Shown one piece after another: positions 29,133 through 39,445 of a stretch of 64,000 bases of DNA. The position numbers and the translations under genes are program-made. The stretch is from Pseudomonas sp. MWU13-2105 (GTDB taxonomy: Bacteria > Pseudomonadota > Gammaproteobacteria > Pseudomonadales > Pseudomonadaceae): the NCBI RefSeq assembly GCF_023242315.1, contig NZ_JALLIY010000002.1, forward strand, positions 248,001 to 312,000, read 5' to 3'. The notes below the pieces were generated by a model. It worked only from the letters and a program-made list of their open reading frames with translations. It was not told the DNA's origin and made no database searches. Numbering within the stretch: position 1 is the first letter of the stretch; the number at the start of each line of letters is the position of its first letter.

Positions 29133-30563
29133 TCAGTGCTCGATGTGTTGCTCCTGAACCTCCCTGGCCCGCCGCCCGTCCTGGGGTGAAAGCTGCAGGA
29201 AAATCGCCGCCGCCAGCATCGCCATGACGCCCACGGTGAGGAAGGTCAGTTGGAAGGCACCGAGCACCGTCTCCACGCCATCGTTGCCGACGGCGGCGGT
29301 AAAACCGCCGAGCAGGGCGCCGGCGCAGGCCACGCCAAGGCTCAGGGACAGTTGCGCGACCACCGACAGCAGGCTGTTGCCGCTGCTGGCGGATTTGTCG
29401 TCGAGGTCGATCAGGGTCACGGTGTTCATCGCGGTGAACTGCAGTGAGTTGATCGCCCCGGCAATCGCCAGCATGGCCAGCAACAGGGGGTAAGGCGTGT
29501 GCTCGGTGACCAGGCCCAGGACCGCGAGCATGATGCCCAGCGCCAGGGTATTGCCGGTGAGCACGATGCGATAACCCAGGCGCTCGATCAGCGGCCGGGC
29601 AATCGACTTGGCGAACATCGCTGCCGCCGCCAGGGGCAACATGCTCATCCCGGCCTGGGACGGCGAGTAACCCAGGGCCACTTGCAGCAGCAAGGGCACC
29701 AGGAACGGCAGGGCGCCGCTGCCGAGGCGGGCGAACAGGTTGCCGAGGATGCCCACGGCAAAGGTCCGGGTCTTGAACAGCGACGGGGCGAACAACGGAT
29801 TGTCGATATGCCCGGCCCGCAACCAGTACGCCGCCAGGCAGGCGAGGCCGGCGAACAGCAGCAACATGACCCGCAGGTGCGGTAGTTGCAGTTCGCCGAG
29901 GCCCTCCATGGCGATGGTGATCAGCAGCATCGCCGCGCCGAACAGCAGGAAACCGATGCCGTCGAAGCGCGTGCGTTCGCTGCCGCGCAGGTCCGGGATG
30001 AACTTCCATACCGCATAGCAGCCGAGCAGGCCCACCGGCAGGTTGATCAGGAAGATCCAGTGCCAGGTCAGGTATTGCACCATCCAGCCGCCCATGGTCG
30101 GACCGATCAACGGGCCAAGCAGGCCGGGGATGGTGATGAAACCCATGATCCGCACCAGCTCCGAGCGCGGGTAGGCCCGCAGCACCACCAGCCGCCCGAC
30201 CGGCAGCATCAGCGAACCGCCCAGGCCCTGGATGATACGTGCGCCGACCAGCATGTTCAGCGAGCTCGACAGGGCACAGAACAGGGAGCCGATGCTGAAC
30301 AGCAGGATCGCGCCGAAGAAGATGCGCTTGGTGCCGAAACGGTCGGAAATCCAGCCCGAGGCCGGGATCAGCAGGGCCACGGTGAGCATGTAGGCGATCA
30401 CCACGCCTTGCATGCGCAAGGGGTTTTCCGCCAGGTCCTGGGCCATGGCCGGCAGTGCGGTGTTGAGGATGGTCCCGTCGAGGGACTGCATGAAGAAGGC
30501 TATGGCCACCACCCATGGTAGCCAGCGAGCGGTTGTTACGTCGAGAGGGGCGCGTTCGGGCAT
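29133..30563 (-). CDS. mdtD: MdtD-like DHA2-family MFS transporter
   Basis: A 476-residue efflux carrier with about 14 predicted helices. The DHA2 signatures are present: LDGTILNTALPAMA in helix 1, GWISDRFGTKRIF in the first loop, and IIQGLGGSLMLPVGR (antiporter motif C-like) in the following helices. It resembles MdtD of Enterobacteria, but no mdtABC genes are adjacent and its substrate is unknown. The ATG at 30563 is at the start of the first conserved segment. Confidence 0.87.
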   Translation of the reverse strand: MPERAPLDVTTARWLPWVVAIAFFMQSLDGTILNTALPAMAQDLAENPLRMQGVVIAYMLTVALLIPASGWISDRFGTKRIFFGAILLFSIGSLFCALSSSLNMLVGARIIQGLGGSLMLPVGRLVVLRAYPRSELVRIMGFITIPGLLGPLIGPTMGGWMVQYLTWHWIFLINLPVGLLGCYAVWKFIPDLRGSERTRFDGIGFLLFGAAMLLITIAMEGLGELQLPHLRVMLLLFAGLACLAAYWLRAGHIDNPLFAPSLFKTRTFAVGILGNLFARLGSGALPFLVPLLLQVALGYSPSQAGMSMLPLAAAAMFAKSIARPLIERLGYRIVLTGNTLALGIMLAVLGLVTEHTPYPLLLAMLAIAGAINSLQFTAMNTVTLIDLDDKSASSGNSLLSVVAQLSLSLGVACAGALLGGFTAAVGNDGVETVLGAFQLTFLTVGVMAMLAAAIFLQLSPQDGRRAREVQEQHIEH

Positions 30564-30778
30564 GGGCGGCTCTATTTGTTAGCTGGCTACGTAGTTGCAG
30601 TATGCCTGATCGGTCAGGAACGGTGTAGGCGCGCTTGCTTTCTGTTGTCGGACACAAGTCCTGTTGGAGTCGGATTTATTTGCGAGGCGGCCCCCAAGGC
30701 CGTCAAAAGCTTCGCGGGCAAGCTCCGTTCCCACAGGTTCTCGCCCGATGCGGATAGTGTGCCGGGCCTTATTGGCGG

Positions 30779-31618
30779 CTATCCGGCGCTGGTCGGTAGC
30801 AGAAACCCCAGCAATGCCTGATGCACCGCGTTGGCCGCCTGGCGAGATTCCAGGTCGAGCAGATGGCCGGTGTCCTCGGCGACGGAGAAACTGCATCGGG
30901 GGATGTATTCCTGAAACACCCGTGCCCCTTCGGCCGGAGTGTAGATGTCCTTGGCGCCGTTGATGAAATGCACCGGGCTCTGGATCGCCGACAGTCCCCG
31001 CAGGTAGTTGCCGTCGCCCAGTTGCAGCACCTGGTCGATATGGAAGCGCGCCTGGCGGTACTCGGTGCTCGGCATCGATGACAGGTGCTGGTGGTTGGTG
31101 GCCTTGAGGCGCGTCGGCAGGTAGTGGCCGACAGTGTCGTTGAGCAGGTGGCCGATGGCGGATTTATCGTCCACCGCGATCAATTCGTGGACCCGTTGCA
31201 CGTACGCCAGCATCGGCGGGTTCAGGTCAGGTGCCAGGGCCATCACCACCGAGCTTTCGATAGTCGGCGGGTGCCGGGTCAGGGCCAGCAGGGTGGAAAT
31301 GCCACCCCAGGAGGCTGACACCAGGTGATTGACCTCGAAGCGCCGCACCAGGGCCAGGAGGATCTCCACCTCGTCGTCCTTGGTCACCAACCCCGGATCG
31401 GGATTGTAGGGTTGCGAGCGCCCGGCAAAGGGCAGGTCGAACAACACCACGTTGAAGTGTTCGGCCAGGCACTTGCTGGTGCGGGTGAAGGAACTGGTGG
31501 TGGCCAGGGCGCCATTGACCAGCAGGACCGTCTTGCGCCGCGGGTCGTCGCCGAGGCGCTCGACGTGGATGTTGAAATGCCGGTACAGGTTGTTGATGAC
31601 AAAGCTTCCATGATTCAT
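30779..31618 (-). CDS. rhlA: RhlA-like 3-(3-hydroxyalkanoyloxy)alkanoate synthase
   Basis: A 279-residue alpha/beta hydrolase closely resembling RhlA, which dimerises 3-hydroxyacyl chains into the lipid part of rhamnolipids. From memory it matches RhlA better than Pha[49 protein letters not shown] and [11 protein letters not shown] are all RhlA-like. A plausible catalytic triad is S103 (SASWGG), D224 (NGAKD) and H252 (DTGHLLDLE). The ATG at 31618 has GGAG upstream; a TTG five codons earlier is the alternative. No rhlB or rhlC is adjacent, so the product may be free hydroxyalkanoyloxyalkanoates or a PHA-linked intermediate. Confidence 0.82.
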   Translation of the reverse strand: MNHGSFVINNLYRHFNIHVERLGDDPRRKTVLLVNGALATTSSFTRTSKCLAEHFNVVLFDLPFAGRSQPYNPDPGLVTKDDEVEILLALVRRFEVNHLVSASWGGISTLLALTRHPPTIESSVVMALAPDLNPPMLAYVQRVHELIAVDDKSAIGHLLNDTVGHYLPTRLKATNHQHLSSMPSTEYRQARFHIDQVLQLGDGNYLRGLSAIQSPVHFINGAKDIYTPAEGARVFQEYIPRCSFSVAEDTGHLLDLESRQAANAVHQALLGFLLPTSAG

Positions 31619-31846
31619 ATCAAGCTCCAGCAAAGCACTTTCGGGGGGAGAAAGAGGTGCGGTGTTGAGTCAGAAAATCGCGGGTAGAGCCTGGTTTTTC
31701 TGGATATTGCTGTACGAAGGTGGCGTTTTGATAGTGTGAAGAAAGCAGAGGGGATGTATAGCGCGCCGGACGGCGTGAGGGCAACTGGCTGAACGGATAG
31801 GTGTGCGGGTATTTCGGTCAGCGCGATGCTGTGACCGCTGTAGAGC

Positions 31847-31924
31847 CTGTGGCCGGCTTGCCGGCGATGAGGTCAGTGAGCCTTGCATCGCCTGATCGGT
31901 CGCCATTACCGGCAAACCGGCTCC
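31847..31924. repeat. Paired inverted REP sequences upstream of rhlA-like gene
   Basis: TGTGGCCGGCTTGCCGGCGATG and an inverted ACCGGCAAACCGGCTCCCA arm enclose the recurring GCCTTGCATCGCCTGATCGG spacer. It lies in the 323-bp gap before the rhlA-like gene; no lux-box-like site is evident there. Confidence 0.75.
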
Positions 31925-31941
31925 CAGTGGGTTTTGTGGTG

Positions 31942-33279
31942 TTACAAGGTCAAGGTCAGCTTGCTGATCAGCGCCCCCGGCAGCAGGTTCGAGGCGGTCT
32001 GCCGCTGGTCGTAGGTGCTCGCTGACAGCAGCAGTTCGCGCTCCTCGGTCAGGGCTTCCAACTGGCTACCCAACAGGCTGTAGACACTGTCATCGAAGCG
32101 CATGGTGCTGACCGGCGCCTGGATCTCGCCGTTTTCCACCCAGAAGGTGGCGAAGCGGGTCATGCCGGTCATCCGCGCCGCCGGTTGGTCCGAGTAGTTC
32201 AGGTACCACAGGTTACTGATGTACAAGCCAGTGCCCAGTTGCTTGAGGATATCGGCCTGGGCCAGCTGCCCGGCGCGCATCTGCAAGGCCCCGGGGTACT
32301 CGCCGGCGCCGGCACCGTTGGTGGTCAGCCCGTATTCGGCGGCACTGCGGGAATTGATCAATTGTTGATCAGCCGCGCCCGCCGCCACCAGCGACACATC
32401 GGCGCGTGGATAACCCTCGTTGGAAAACGCCGGGCTCAGCGAGCCGCTGATCTGCTCACCGAGCCAGACCCTGGGGCTGAAGCTGGCCTCGCCGGCATAG
32501 AGCTTCTGCAGCGGGCTGTGCTTGCTGCCGATAGCCTGGGCCGAGAAACCGCCCCAACAGAGCATGCCCATGACTTCCTCAAGCGCCGCTGGTGCCAGGT
32601 AGGCGCGATACTCGCCCGGTGCCAGGGTACGCAATGGGCGCCCGAGAAACTCGAGCTGTTCCCGGGCCTGCTGGAAGCGCCGGGCAAAGCCGTCGCTGTC
32701 CCAGTCATGCCCGGCGTAGCTGGCCTTCACCGCCTGGCCGTTATCGTGGAACAGGCTCCAGTCGAAGTTGAAACTGTTGGCCTGGTGCCAGCCGAAGGCC
32801 CCGTCGGAACTGGCAAAGCCGCGGCTGATGGGCCCGGCGGCATAAAACCCGACCATATCCAGGCCGACCGAAGCGCGGCTGATTTCCTCCAGTACCCGGG
32901 CCGTCTCCGGCAAGGCATGGCTCTGCACGTTCTGGCTTTGCCAGGCGTTGTGGTTGAGCAACAGGTACGGGTCCGCCGGCAACAGCGGGAGGATTTCGCG
33001 CAGTTGTTGCAGGCCGTCCGCCAGGCGCTGACGGTCCGGCTCCGGTTCGCCGGAGAGAGTGATCTGCAAGTCGGCGTGGCGACCGTCGTTGATCAGCTTG
33101 AAACTCAAGCTGGCCTGTTGCACCTGCCCGGCTTGACGCACCCGGCCGTGGTTGAAGCGAATGAAGTCCGACGCTTCGGCGGCATAACCCAGGGTAAAGC
33201 GTTCCGTGGCGTGCAGTTGTTCCTGCAAACCCTCGACCAGGGCGCGGAAGTGTTCGACCTGACTCAGTGAGGTACTCAT
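31942..33279 (-). CDS. TldE/PmbA-family protein
   Basis: A 445-residue protein of the TldD/PmbA (U62) family, in the non-metal TldE-like position. Its core includes the DMVGFYAAGPISRGFASS region, the SNEGYPRADVSL segment and the C-terminal NLWYLNYSDQPAARMTGMTRF motif shared by this family. No HExxxH zinc motif is present, as expected for TldE. Its start codon overlaps the stop of the TldD-like gene by one base, so they are translationally coupled and probably form a heterodimeric protease. This is distinct from the canonical TldD/PmbA pair, which is not in the window. Confidence 0.85.
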   Translation of the reverse strand: MSTSLSQVEHFRALVEGLQEQLHATERFTLGYAAEASDFIRFNHGRVRQAGQVQQASLSFKLINDGRHADLQITLSGEPEPDRQRLADGLQQLREILPLLPADPYLLLNHNAWQSQNVQSHALPETARVLEEISRASVGLDMVGFYAAGPISRGFASSDGAFGWHQANSFNFDWSLFHDNGQAVKASYAGHDWDSDGFARRFQQAREQLEFLGRPLRTLAPGEYRAYLAPAALEEVMGMLCWGGFSAQAIGSKHSPLQKLYAGEASFSPRVWLGEQISGSLSPAFSNEGYPRADVSLVAAGAADQQLINSRSAAEYGLTTNGAGAGEYPGALQMRAGQLAQADILKQLGTGLYISNLWYLNYSDQPAARMTGMTRFATFWVENGEIQAPVSTMRFDDSVYSLLGSQLEALTEERELLLSASTYDQRQTASNLLPGALISKLTLTL

Positions 33280-34721
33280 CAGGCATCTCCTCCAAACACA
33301 TCGACATTACTGAAGACACAGGCGGGCGATGCATGCCCGACCCGGATCACCTGGTTCGGCTCGCCCTTGCCGCAGTTCGGCGTGCCCAGCACCTGGAAGG
33401 TCTCGGCATTGCCGACGGCGCTGAGTTTGCGCCAGAACTGTGCGGAGATCGCCCGGTAGTTGGGGTTTTTCACCACGCCCTTGAGTTCGCCGTTCTCGAT
33501 CAACTGACCCCATTCGCAGCCGAACTGGAATTTGTTGCGGGCGTCGTCGATGGACCAGGAACGGTTGGTGGACATCAGGATGCCGTTCTCGATACCGCCG
33601 ACCAGTTGCGCGAAGGACTGGTCGCCCGGTTCGATATTGAGGTTGGCCATGCGGTCGATGGGCGCACGGTTCCAGCTGCAGGCGCGGCTGTTGGCGACTC
33701 CGTCGAGGCCGGAGCGGAACTGCGACAGTGCGCCGCCCAGCGGGCGCAACAGGCGGCCTTCGCGAATCAGAAATTCCTTGCGGGCCGGGGTGCCGTCGTC
33801 GTCATGGCCGTAGCTGGCCAGCTGTTGCGCGATGGTCGGATCGAAGGTCACGTTGAGCAGCGCCGAGCCATATTGCAGGCTGCCGAAATCGCTGGCCTTG
33901 ACGAAGCTGGTGCCGGCGTAATTGCGCTCATCGCCGAGGATGCGGTCCAGCTCCAGCGGGTGGCCGATGGATTCGTGGATCTGCAGGATCATCTGGTCCG
34001 GGGTCAGCAGCAGGTCGCGCGGGCCTTGCGGGGTGTTGGGCGCCAGCAGCAGTTGCAGGGCCTGGTCGGCGATCCGCCTGCCGGAGCCGATCAGCCCGGA
34101 ACGGCTGATGACATCGGCGCCGCCTTGCTGGCCGAAGTTTTCCCGACCCAGGGTGCGGGTCTGGCTGTCCGCGCCGTCGTAGGCGGTGACGCTCAGGCCC
34201 GGGTAGACGAAGCGCAGCGCCTGGCGCAGTTCGGCGCCGACGTTGTTGAGGTAGATCTGTTCGACCTGGGTCAGGCCGAGGCTGGCTTCCCAGTTGACCA
34301 GCCGCTCATCCTTGGGCACGGCGGCGGATTCGGCGCCGAGCAGGGCGTAGCAGTCGCTCAGGGACGGGAAGGGCAGGTCGAGCTGCAGCGAGCGGTAATC
34401 GGCGCGGTCGCTGGACACGGCCTGTTGGCGCAGGTCGAGCAGGGCGTGGGGGGCCATCAGGCGGGCGTAGTTTTCGGCGCGATCGAGGGCGCTTTGCAGC
34501 CCGGCCTGGGATAGATCGTTGGTGGCGGCATAGGCTTCGACGCCGTTGACCCGCACGGTCAGCATGGCGCCTTCGTCGAGACGCAGGCTCGGGGGTTCCG
34601 CGACGTTCTTGCGGACCGACAGGTATTGGCCGGATTCGCGCACGTAACGCAGCGAGAAGAATTCAGCGCCCGTGCGCAAGCCGGCGAAACGCTGCTTGAG
34701 CTGGGGGTGGAAGTCGAACAT
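33279..34721 (-). CDS. TldD-family metalloprotease subunit
   Basis: A 480-residue TldD-like protein with the zinc motif HESIGH at residues 249-254. The surrounding sequence (LLTPDQMILQIHESIGHPLELDR) and the later RMANLNIEPGD and GIENGILMSTNRSW are family-typical. TldD/TldE heterodimers degrade unfolded peptides and cut leader peptides in peptide maturation; the target of this pair is unknown. The ATG at 34721 follows GGGAGG; an upstream in-frame ATG is rejected for lack of conserved sequence. Confidence 0.88.
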   Translation of the reverse strand: MFDFHPQLKQRFAGLRTGAEFFSLRYVRESGQYLSVRKNVAEPPSLRLDEGAMLTVRVNGVEAYAATNDLSQAGLQSALDRAENYARLMAPHALLDLRQQAVSSDRADYRSLQLDLPFPSLSDCYALLGAESAAVPKDERLVNWEASLGLTQVEQIYLNNVGAELRQALRFVYPGLSVTAYDGADSQTRTLGRENFGQQGGADVISRSGLIGSGRRIADQALQLLLAPNTPQGPRDLLLTPDQMILQIHESIGHPLELDRILGDERNYAGTSFVKASDFGSLQYGSALLNVTFDPTIAQQLASYGHDDDGTPARKEFLIREGRLLRPLGGALSQFRSGLDGVANSRACSWNRAPIDRMANLNIEPGDQSFAQLVGGIENGILMSTNRSWSIDDARNKFQFGCEWGQLIENGELKGVVKNPNYRAISAQFWRKLSAVGNAETFQVLGTPNCGKGEPNQVIRVGHASPACVFSNVDVFGGDA

Positions 34722-34819
34722 GGGGAACCTCCCTGGAAATGGCGGCGGCCGTGAGGGCAAAGGTATGGACGCCCCCAATGCCAGTCTGTCAGGAAAAGGC
34801 GATTTTACTAGCGCTGTGA

Positions 34820-34975
34820 CTCTGTAGCCTGGCTTACCGGCGAGGACTCTGGCGGTCTTGAGGGCCTCTTCCCGGGCAAGCCCTGCTCCTACAGTTTTTT
34901 GTCGTTCACAGAAGTTGTGTCCGCCACCCTGTAGGAGCAGGGCTTGTCGGATCGCCGCAGCGCCGCGAAGCTCTT
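34820..34975. repeat. REP-rich gap
   Basis: Degenerate REP arms occur at about 34826-34848, 34872-34896 (GGGCAAGCCCTGCTCCTACA) and 34932-34956 (TGTAGGAGCAGGGCTTGTCG), forming a potential cruciform between the TldD-like and RraA-like genes. Confidence 0.65.
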
Positions 34976-34988
34976 GAGGCTTTTGACC

Positions 34989-35684
34989 TTAGAGCGGGCA
35001 GCCCTTGGCGCGCAGGATCGCGTCGAAGCGGTCCGGGTCCAGGGTGCCTGCTTCAATCGCCGCGAGGGTGGCTTTTTCCCGCGCCAGCAGGTCATGGCAG
35101 CGCACCAGCAACTCCGGCAGTTCGGCGCGGGCCGCGGCAACGACGCCGTCACCGTCGCCGATCATCAGGTCGCCCGGGGTGACCAGCATGCCGGCACAGG
35201 AAATCGGTACGTTGATCTCGCCACCGCCGTCGGTGCTCGGGCCACGGTGCACACCACCGATGGCATAGGCCGGCAGTTCGCCGGTCTGCCATTCGTCGAG
35301 GTCGCGCAGCGCGCCGTTGATCACCACGCCGACGATCCCGGCCTTGAGGGCCATGGCGCGCATGATGCCGCCGAACACGGCGCGGGTCAGGTCGGCGCTG
35401 CCGTCGATCACCAGCACATCGCCTGGACGGGCCATCTGCATGGCCTTGAGGATCATCAGGTTATCGCCCGGACGCACACGCACGGTCAGGGCATTGCCAA
35501 GCATCGGGGTGTTGCCGTGGAACGGTCGCAGGCCCAGGCCGCCGACGTTACGACCGAGGCAATCGCTGACCGCGGCGGCCGGGATCTTGCTGAACTCCTT
35601 CAGCCATTTTGGATCGAGTGGTTCAGGGTTCGGGTTGATCAGGTAGCCGGTGGGCCATTTGCTCGAAGATACGACATCAAACAT
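34989..35684 (-). CDS. RraA-family protein (probable HMG/CHA-type aldolase)
   Basis: A 231-residue member of the RraA family, whose catalytic members are 4-hydroxy-4-methyl-2-oxoglutarate/4-carboxy-4-hydroxy-2-oxoadipate aldolases. It shows AAVSDCLGR, RPGDNLMILKAM, PGDVLVIDG and GGIMRAMALKAGIVGVVINGALRD, with the metal-site Asp region intact (GALRDLDEW). Close relatives lacking aldolase activity regulate RNase E, so the exact role is open. The ATG at 35684 has GAGG upstream. No aromatic degradation genes surround it. Confidence 0.82.
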   Translation of the reverse strand: MFDVVSSSKWPTGYLINPNPEPLDPKWLKEFSKIPAAAVSDCLGRNVGGLGLRPFHGNTPMLGNALTVRVRPGDNLMILKAMQMARPGDVLVIDGSADLTRAVFGGIMRAMALKAGIVGVVINGALRDLDEWQTGELPAYAIGGVHRGPSTDGGGEINVPISCAGMLVTPGDLMIGDGDGVVAAARAELPELLVRCHDLLAREKATLAAIEAGTLDPDRFDAILRAKGCPL

Positions 35685-35859
35685 GGGAAAGCCTCGTGGC
35701 CAGCAATGTGGCGGCGTGTCGAATTGGGGCGGGGTGAAACGTTTGCGCGCCATTAGCTTAGGCCTGCGCGGTGGGTAGGAGCAAGGGCGGGGCAGTGTGG
35801 GGATTGTTTACGTTGTGTGGCCGAAGTGGAGGGTTTGGTACGGAGATAACCTACCTTGT

Positions 35860-35887
35860 GGCAAGCGGGCAAGCCCGCTCGCCACAA
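35860..35887. repeat. Solo REP arm
   Basis: A short REP palindrome GGCAAGCGGGCAAGCCCGCT-type, the outer arm of the 131-bp REPIN family without the rest of the element, between the RraA-like gene and betA. Confidence 0.6.
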
Positions 35888-35974
35888 GATCGCGTTCTAC
35901 TTCAAATATCTTGAGCTGAGCGGCATTGGGGATTGCCCCCTGGCCACAACGAGTGGTGGCAGGGGGCTGGCGGG

Positions 35975-37678
35975 TTACTGCGCGGTACGACTCACTTCAC
36001 GCAGCGGCTTGCCGCGCACCGGCGCGTCGCCCGCCACGTAATAGTCGGCCTTGCTGCGTGGCAGGGGCTGGCGGCCACGGATCTTGTCGGCGATTTTCTC
36101 GGCGATCATGATCGTCGGCGCATTCAGGTTGCCGGTGGTGATGATCGGCATGATCGACGCATCGACCACCCGCAGGCCCTGCATGCCATGCACCCGACCC
36201 TGACCGTCGACCACCGCCATCTCGTCGCTGCCCATCTTGCACGAGCACGACGGGTGGAACGCGGTCTCGGCGTGCTCGCGGACAAACTGGTCCAGTTGCT
36301 CGTCGGTCTGCACTTCGATGCCCGGGCTGATTTCACGACCACGGTAAATATCCAGGGCCGGTTGCTGCATGATTTCCCGGGTCAGGCGGATGCCGTCGCG
36401 GAACTCCTGCCAGTCCTGCTCGGTGGCCATGTAGTTGAACAGGATGCTCGGGTGCTGGCGCGGGTCCTTGGACTTGGCCTGCACCCGACCGCGGCTCGGT
36501 GAGCGCATGGAGCCCATGTGTGCCTGGAAACCATGCTCCTTCACGCCATTGCTGCCGTTGTAGTTGATCGCCACCGGCAGGAAATGGTACTGGATGTTCG
36601 GCCATTCGAATTCCGGGCGGGTGCGGATGAAACCGCCGGCTTCGAACTGGTTGCTGGCGCCGATGCCGGTGCCGTTGAACAGCCATTCGGCACCGATGGC
36701 CGGCTGGTTCCACCACAGCAGCGAGGGGTACAGCGAGACCGGCTGGGTGCAGGCGTATTGCAGGTACAGCTCCAGGTGGTCCTGGAGGTTTTCACCGACG
36801 CCCGGCAGGTCGTGGACCACGGGGATGTCCAGGCTTTGCAGGAGCTTGGCCGGGCCGACGCCGGAGCGCTGGAGGATCTGCGGCGAGGCAATGGCACCGC
36901 TGCACAGCAGGACTTCCTTGCGCGCGCGGACTTCGACCGGCTCTTCGGCCGAGCCCAGCAGGTAACGCACGCCGACCGCACGCTTGCCTTCGAAGAGGAT
37001 CTTGTCGGTCAGGGCGTGGGTGACGATGGTCAGGGTCGAGCGCTGCTTGGCGATGTCCAGGTAACCGCGGGCGGTGCTGGCACGACGGCCCTTGGGCGTC
37101 ACGGTGCGGTCCATCGGACCGAAGCCTTCCTGCTGGTAGCCGTTGAGGTCGACGGTACGCGGGTAACCGGCCTGCACGCCGGCTTCGACCATGGCGTGGA
37201 ACAGTGGATTGTTGCCGGCCTTGGGTGTGGTCACGCTGACCGGGCCTTCGCCGCCGTGGTAGTCGTTGGGACCGATGTCACGGGTTTCGGCCTTGCGGAA
37301 ATACGGCAGGCAGTCGAGATAGGCCCAGTCTTCCAGGCCTGGCAGCTTGGCCCAGCCGTCGTAGTCCATGGCGTTGCCGCGGATGTAGCACATGCCGTTG
37401 ATCAGCGAGGAGCCGCCGAGGCCCTTGCCGCGTCCGCACTCCATGCGGCGCCCGTCCATATGCGGTTCCGGGTCGGTTTCATAGGCCCAGTTGTAGCGCC
37501 GGCCCTGCAGCGGGAAAGCCAGGGCCGCGGGCATCTGGGTGCGGAAGTCGAAGCGGTAATCGGGACCGCCGGCTTCGAGCAGCAGGACGCTGACACCGGC
37601 GTCTTCGGTCAGGCGGGTGGCCAGGGTGTTACCGGCGGAGCCGGCACCGATGATGATGTAATCGAATTCTTGGGACAT
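35975..37678 (-). CDS. betA: Choline dehydrogenase
   Basis: BetA, a membrane-associated GMC flavoenzyme, oxidises choline to betaine aldehyde and can carry it on to glycine betaine. The 567-residue protein begins [18 protein letters not shown] (FAD site), has the GMC signatures [20 protein letters not shown] and [16 protein letters not shown], and ends with the HPSCSCKMG and [12 protein letters not shown] region holding the catalytic His. The start at 37678 gives the conserved MSQEFDYI; the longer frame runs through a REPIN. It is the last gene of the betIBA operon. Confidence 0.96.
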   Translation of the reverse strand: MSQEFDYIIIGAGSAGNTLATRLTEDAGVSVLLLEAGGPDYRFDFRTQMPAALAFPLQGRRYNWAYETDPEPHMDGRRMECGRGKGLGGSSLINGMCYIRGNAMDYDGWAKLPGLEDWAYLDCLPYFRKAETRDIGPNDYHGGEGPVSVTTPKAGNNPLFHAMVEAGVQAGYPRTVDLNGYQQEGFGPMDRTVTPKGRRASTARGYLDIAKQRSTLTIVTHALTDKILFEGKRAVGVRYLLGSAEEPVEVRARKEVLLCSGAIASPQILQRSGVGPAKLLQSLDIPVVHDLPGVGENLQDHLELYLQYACTQPVSLYPSLLWWNQPAIGAEWLFNGTGIGASNQFEAGGFIRTRPEFEWPNIQYHFLPVAINYNGSNGVKEHGFQAHMGSMRSPSRGRVQAKSKDPRQHPSILFNYMATEQDWQEFRDGIRLTREIMQQPALDIYRGREISPGIEVQTDEQLDQFVREHAETAFHPSCSCKMGSDEMAVVDGQGRVHGMQGLRVVDASIMPIITTGNLNAPTIMIAEKIADKIRGRQPLPRSKADYYVAGDAPVRGKPLREVSRTAQ

Positions 37679-37731
37679 GAAATGCAGCCCTCGTTGAGGT
37701 GGGTCGGGCGCAGGCCGATGCGATTCAAATG

Positions 37732-37861
37732 TGGCGAAGGGGTTTACCCCCGTTCGGCTGCGCGGCAGTCGCAAAGTCAGCGACCGTGTTCTGTCTGAGG
37801 CAACGCGGAGCCCGGGTTTGGGGCCGCTTCGCGGCCCAACGGGGGCAAGCCCCCTCGCCAC
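37732..37861. repeat. REPIN copy 3 (130 bp), between betB and betA
   Basis: Same layout as the copies flanking the RAYT gene, with arm variants GTGGCGAAGGGGTTTACCCC and GGGGGCAAGCCCCCTCGCCAC. It interrupts the betB-betA intercistronic space, so it is probably transcribed as a hairpin within the operon mRNA. Confidence 0.88.
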
Positions 37862-37891
37862 GATTGGCCCAACCGCAGGCTCCGTGTTGGC

Positions 37892-39364
37892 TTAGAACAC
37901 CGAGTTGTATTCACCCAACTCGACCTGTACCGATTTGATCCGGGTGAAGTTGTTCAGCGAGCTGATGCCGTTTTCACGCCCGACACCCGACTGCTTGTAT
38001 CCGCCGACCGGCATCTTGGCGTCGGACTCGCCCCAGGCGTTGATCCAGCAGATACCGGCTTCCAGTTGATGAATCACCCGGTGGGCGCGGTTCAGGTCGC
38101 GGGTGACCACACCGGCGGCCAGGCCGAACTCGGTGTCGTTGGCGCGGCGGATCACTTCTTCCTCGGTTTCGTAGCTGAGGATGCTCATCACCGGGCCGAA
38201 GATTTCTTCACGGACGATGGTCATGTCATCGCTGCAGTCGGTGAACACCGTCGGGGCGACGAAAGCGCCCTTGGCGAAGTCACCGGCGGTCAGGCGTTCG
38301 CCACCGCACAGCAGGCGCGCGCCTTCTTCCTTGCCCTTGGCGATGTAGCCGAGCACGCTCTCCATATGGGCGAAGCTGACCAGCGGGCCGAAGTTGGTGT
38401 TCTCGTCTTGCGGGTTACCGACGCGGATCCGTGCCACGCGCTCGACGATCTTGGCTTCGAAGGCGGCCTTCAGCCGGCTCGGGACGAACACGCGGGTGCC
38501 GTTGGTGCAGACCTGGCCGGAGCTGTAGAAGTTGGCCATCATCGCGGTGTCGGCGGCGCGGTCGAGGTCGGCATCGTCGAAAATGATCAGCGGCGACTTG
38601 CCGCCCAGTTCCATGGTCACGTCCTTGAGCGATGAGCTGGAGGCGCTGGCCATGACCTTCTTGCCGGTGTCGGTGCCGCCGGTGAAGGAGACTTTCTCGA
38701 TGCGCGGGTGTTCGGTCAGCCAGGTGCCGACTTCACGGCCGCTGCCGGTCAGGACGTTGAACACGCCGTCCGGCACGCCGGCCGCGGTGTAGATCTCGGC
38801 CAGTTTCAGGGTGGTCAGCGAAGTGACTTCGCTGGGCTTGAAGATCATCGCGTTGCCGGCGGCCAGGGCCGGTGCGGATTTCCACAGGGCGATCTGGATC
38901 GGGTAGTTCCACGCGCCGATCCCGGCGACCACGCCCAGTGGTTCGCGACGGGTGTAGACGAACGAGGTGGTGCGCAGCGGGATCTGCTCGCCTTCGATGG
39001 CGGGCACCAGGCCGGCGTAGTATTCCAGCACATCGGCACCGGTGACGATGTCGACGTAACGGGTCTCGGAGTAAGCCTTGCCGGTATCGAGGGTTTCCAG
39101 GGCGGCCAGTTCGTCGTTGCGTTCACGGAGGATGTCGACGGCGCGCCGCAGGATCCGCGAACGCTCCATGGCGGTCATTGCGGCCCAGATTTTCTGGCCC
39201 TTTTCGGCACTGACCACGGCGCGCTCGACGTCTTCTTTGGTCGCACGCTGCACTGTGGCGAGCACTTCACCGTTAGCCGGGTTGATGGCATCGAAAGTGG
39301 CATCGCCGCTGGCGTCGGAGTAACCGCCGTCGATGTAGAGTTTTTGCAGTTCGAAACGGGCCAT
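37892..39364 (-). CDS. betB: Betaine aldehyde dehydrogenase
   Basis: BetB oxidises betaine aldehyde to glycine betaine with NAD(P)+ in the cytoplasm. The 490-residue aldehyde dehydrogenase has [21 protein letters not shown], the catalytic glutamate in [13 protein letters not shown] and the catalytic cysteine in [13 protein letters not shown], and ends with [21 protein letters not shown]. It lies between betI and betA, in the usual Pseudomonas order betI-betB-betA. Confidence 0.97.
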   Translation of the reverse strand: MARFELQKLYIDGGYSDASGDATFDAINPANGEVLATVQRATKEDVERAVVSAEKGQKIWAAMTAMERSRILRRAVDILRERNDELAALETLDTGKAYSETRYVDIVTGADVLEYYAGLVPAIEGEQIPLRTTSFVYTRREPLGVVAGIGAWNYPIQIALWKSAPALAAGNAMIFKPSEVTSLTTLKLAEIYTAAGVPDGVFNVLTGSGREVGTWLTEHPRIEKVSFTGGTDTGKKVMASASSSSLKDVTMELGGKSPLIIFDDADLDRAADTAMMANFYSSGQVCTNGTRVFVPSRLKAAFEAKIVERVARIRVGNPQDENTNFGPLVSFAHMESVLGYIAKGKEEGARLLCGGERLTAGDFAKGAFVAPTVFTDCSDDMTIVREEIFGPVMSILSYETEEEVIRRANDTEFGLAAGVVTRDLNRAHRVIHQLEAGICWINAWGESDAKMPVGGYKQSGVGRENGISSLNNFTRIKSVQVELGEYNSVF

Positions 39365-39445
39365 AGTGTCCTCGCAAGTGCAGTGTGGGTTGGCTGACCT
39401 TGGAGCGGGAGCCCTGTAGCCGGGGCAACCCGAGTCCGCGATCGT

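Noticed and set aside
31619..31941. A lux box for quorum control of the rhlA-like gene
   Set aside because: No CTGNCAGATNTGNCAG-like dyad was found in the upstream region.
36518..37798. A plus-strand frame of 426 residues opposite betA
   Set aside because: BetA on the minus strand has clear motifs throughout; the opposite frame has none.
37679..37861. N-terminal extension of BetA to 37861
   Set aside because: The added residues run through a REPIN and lack homology; the conserved MSQEFDYI start lies at 37678.
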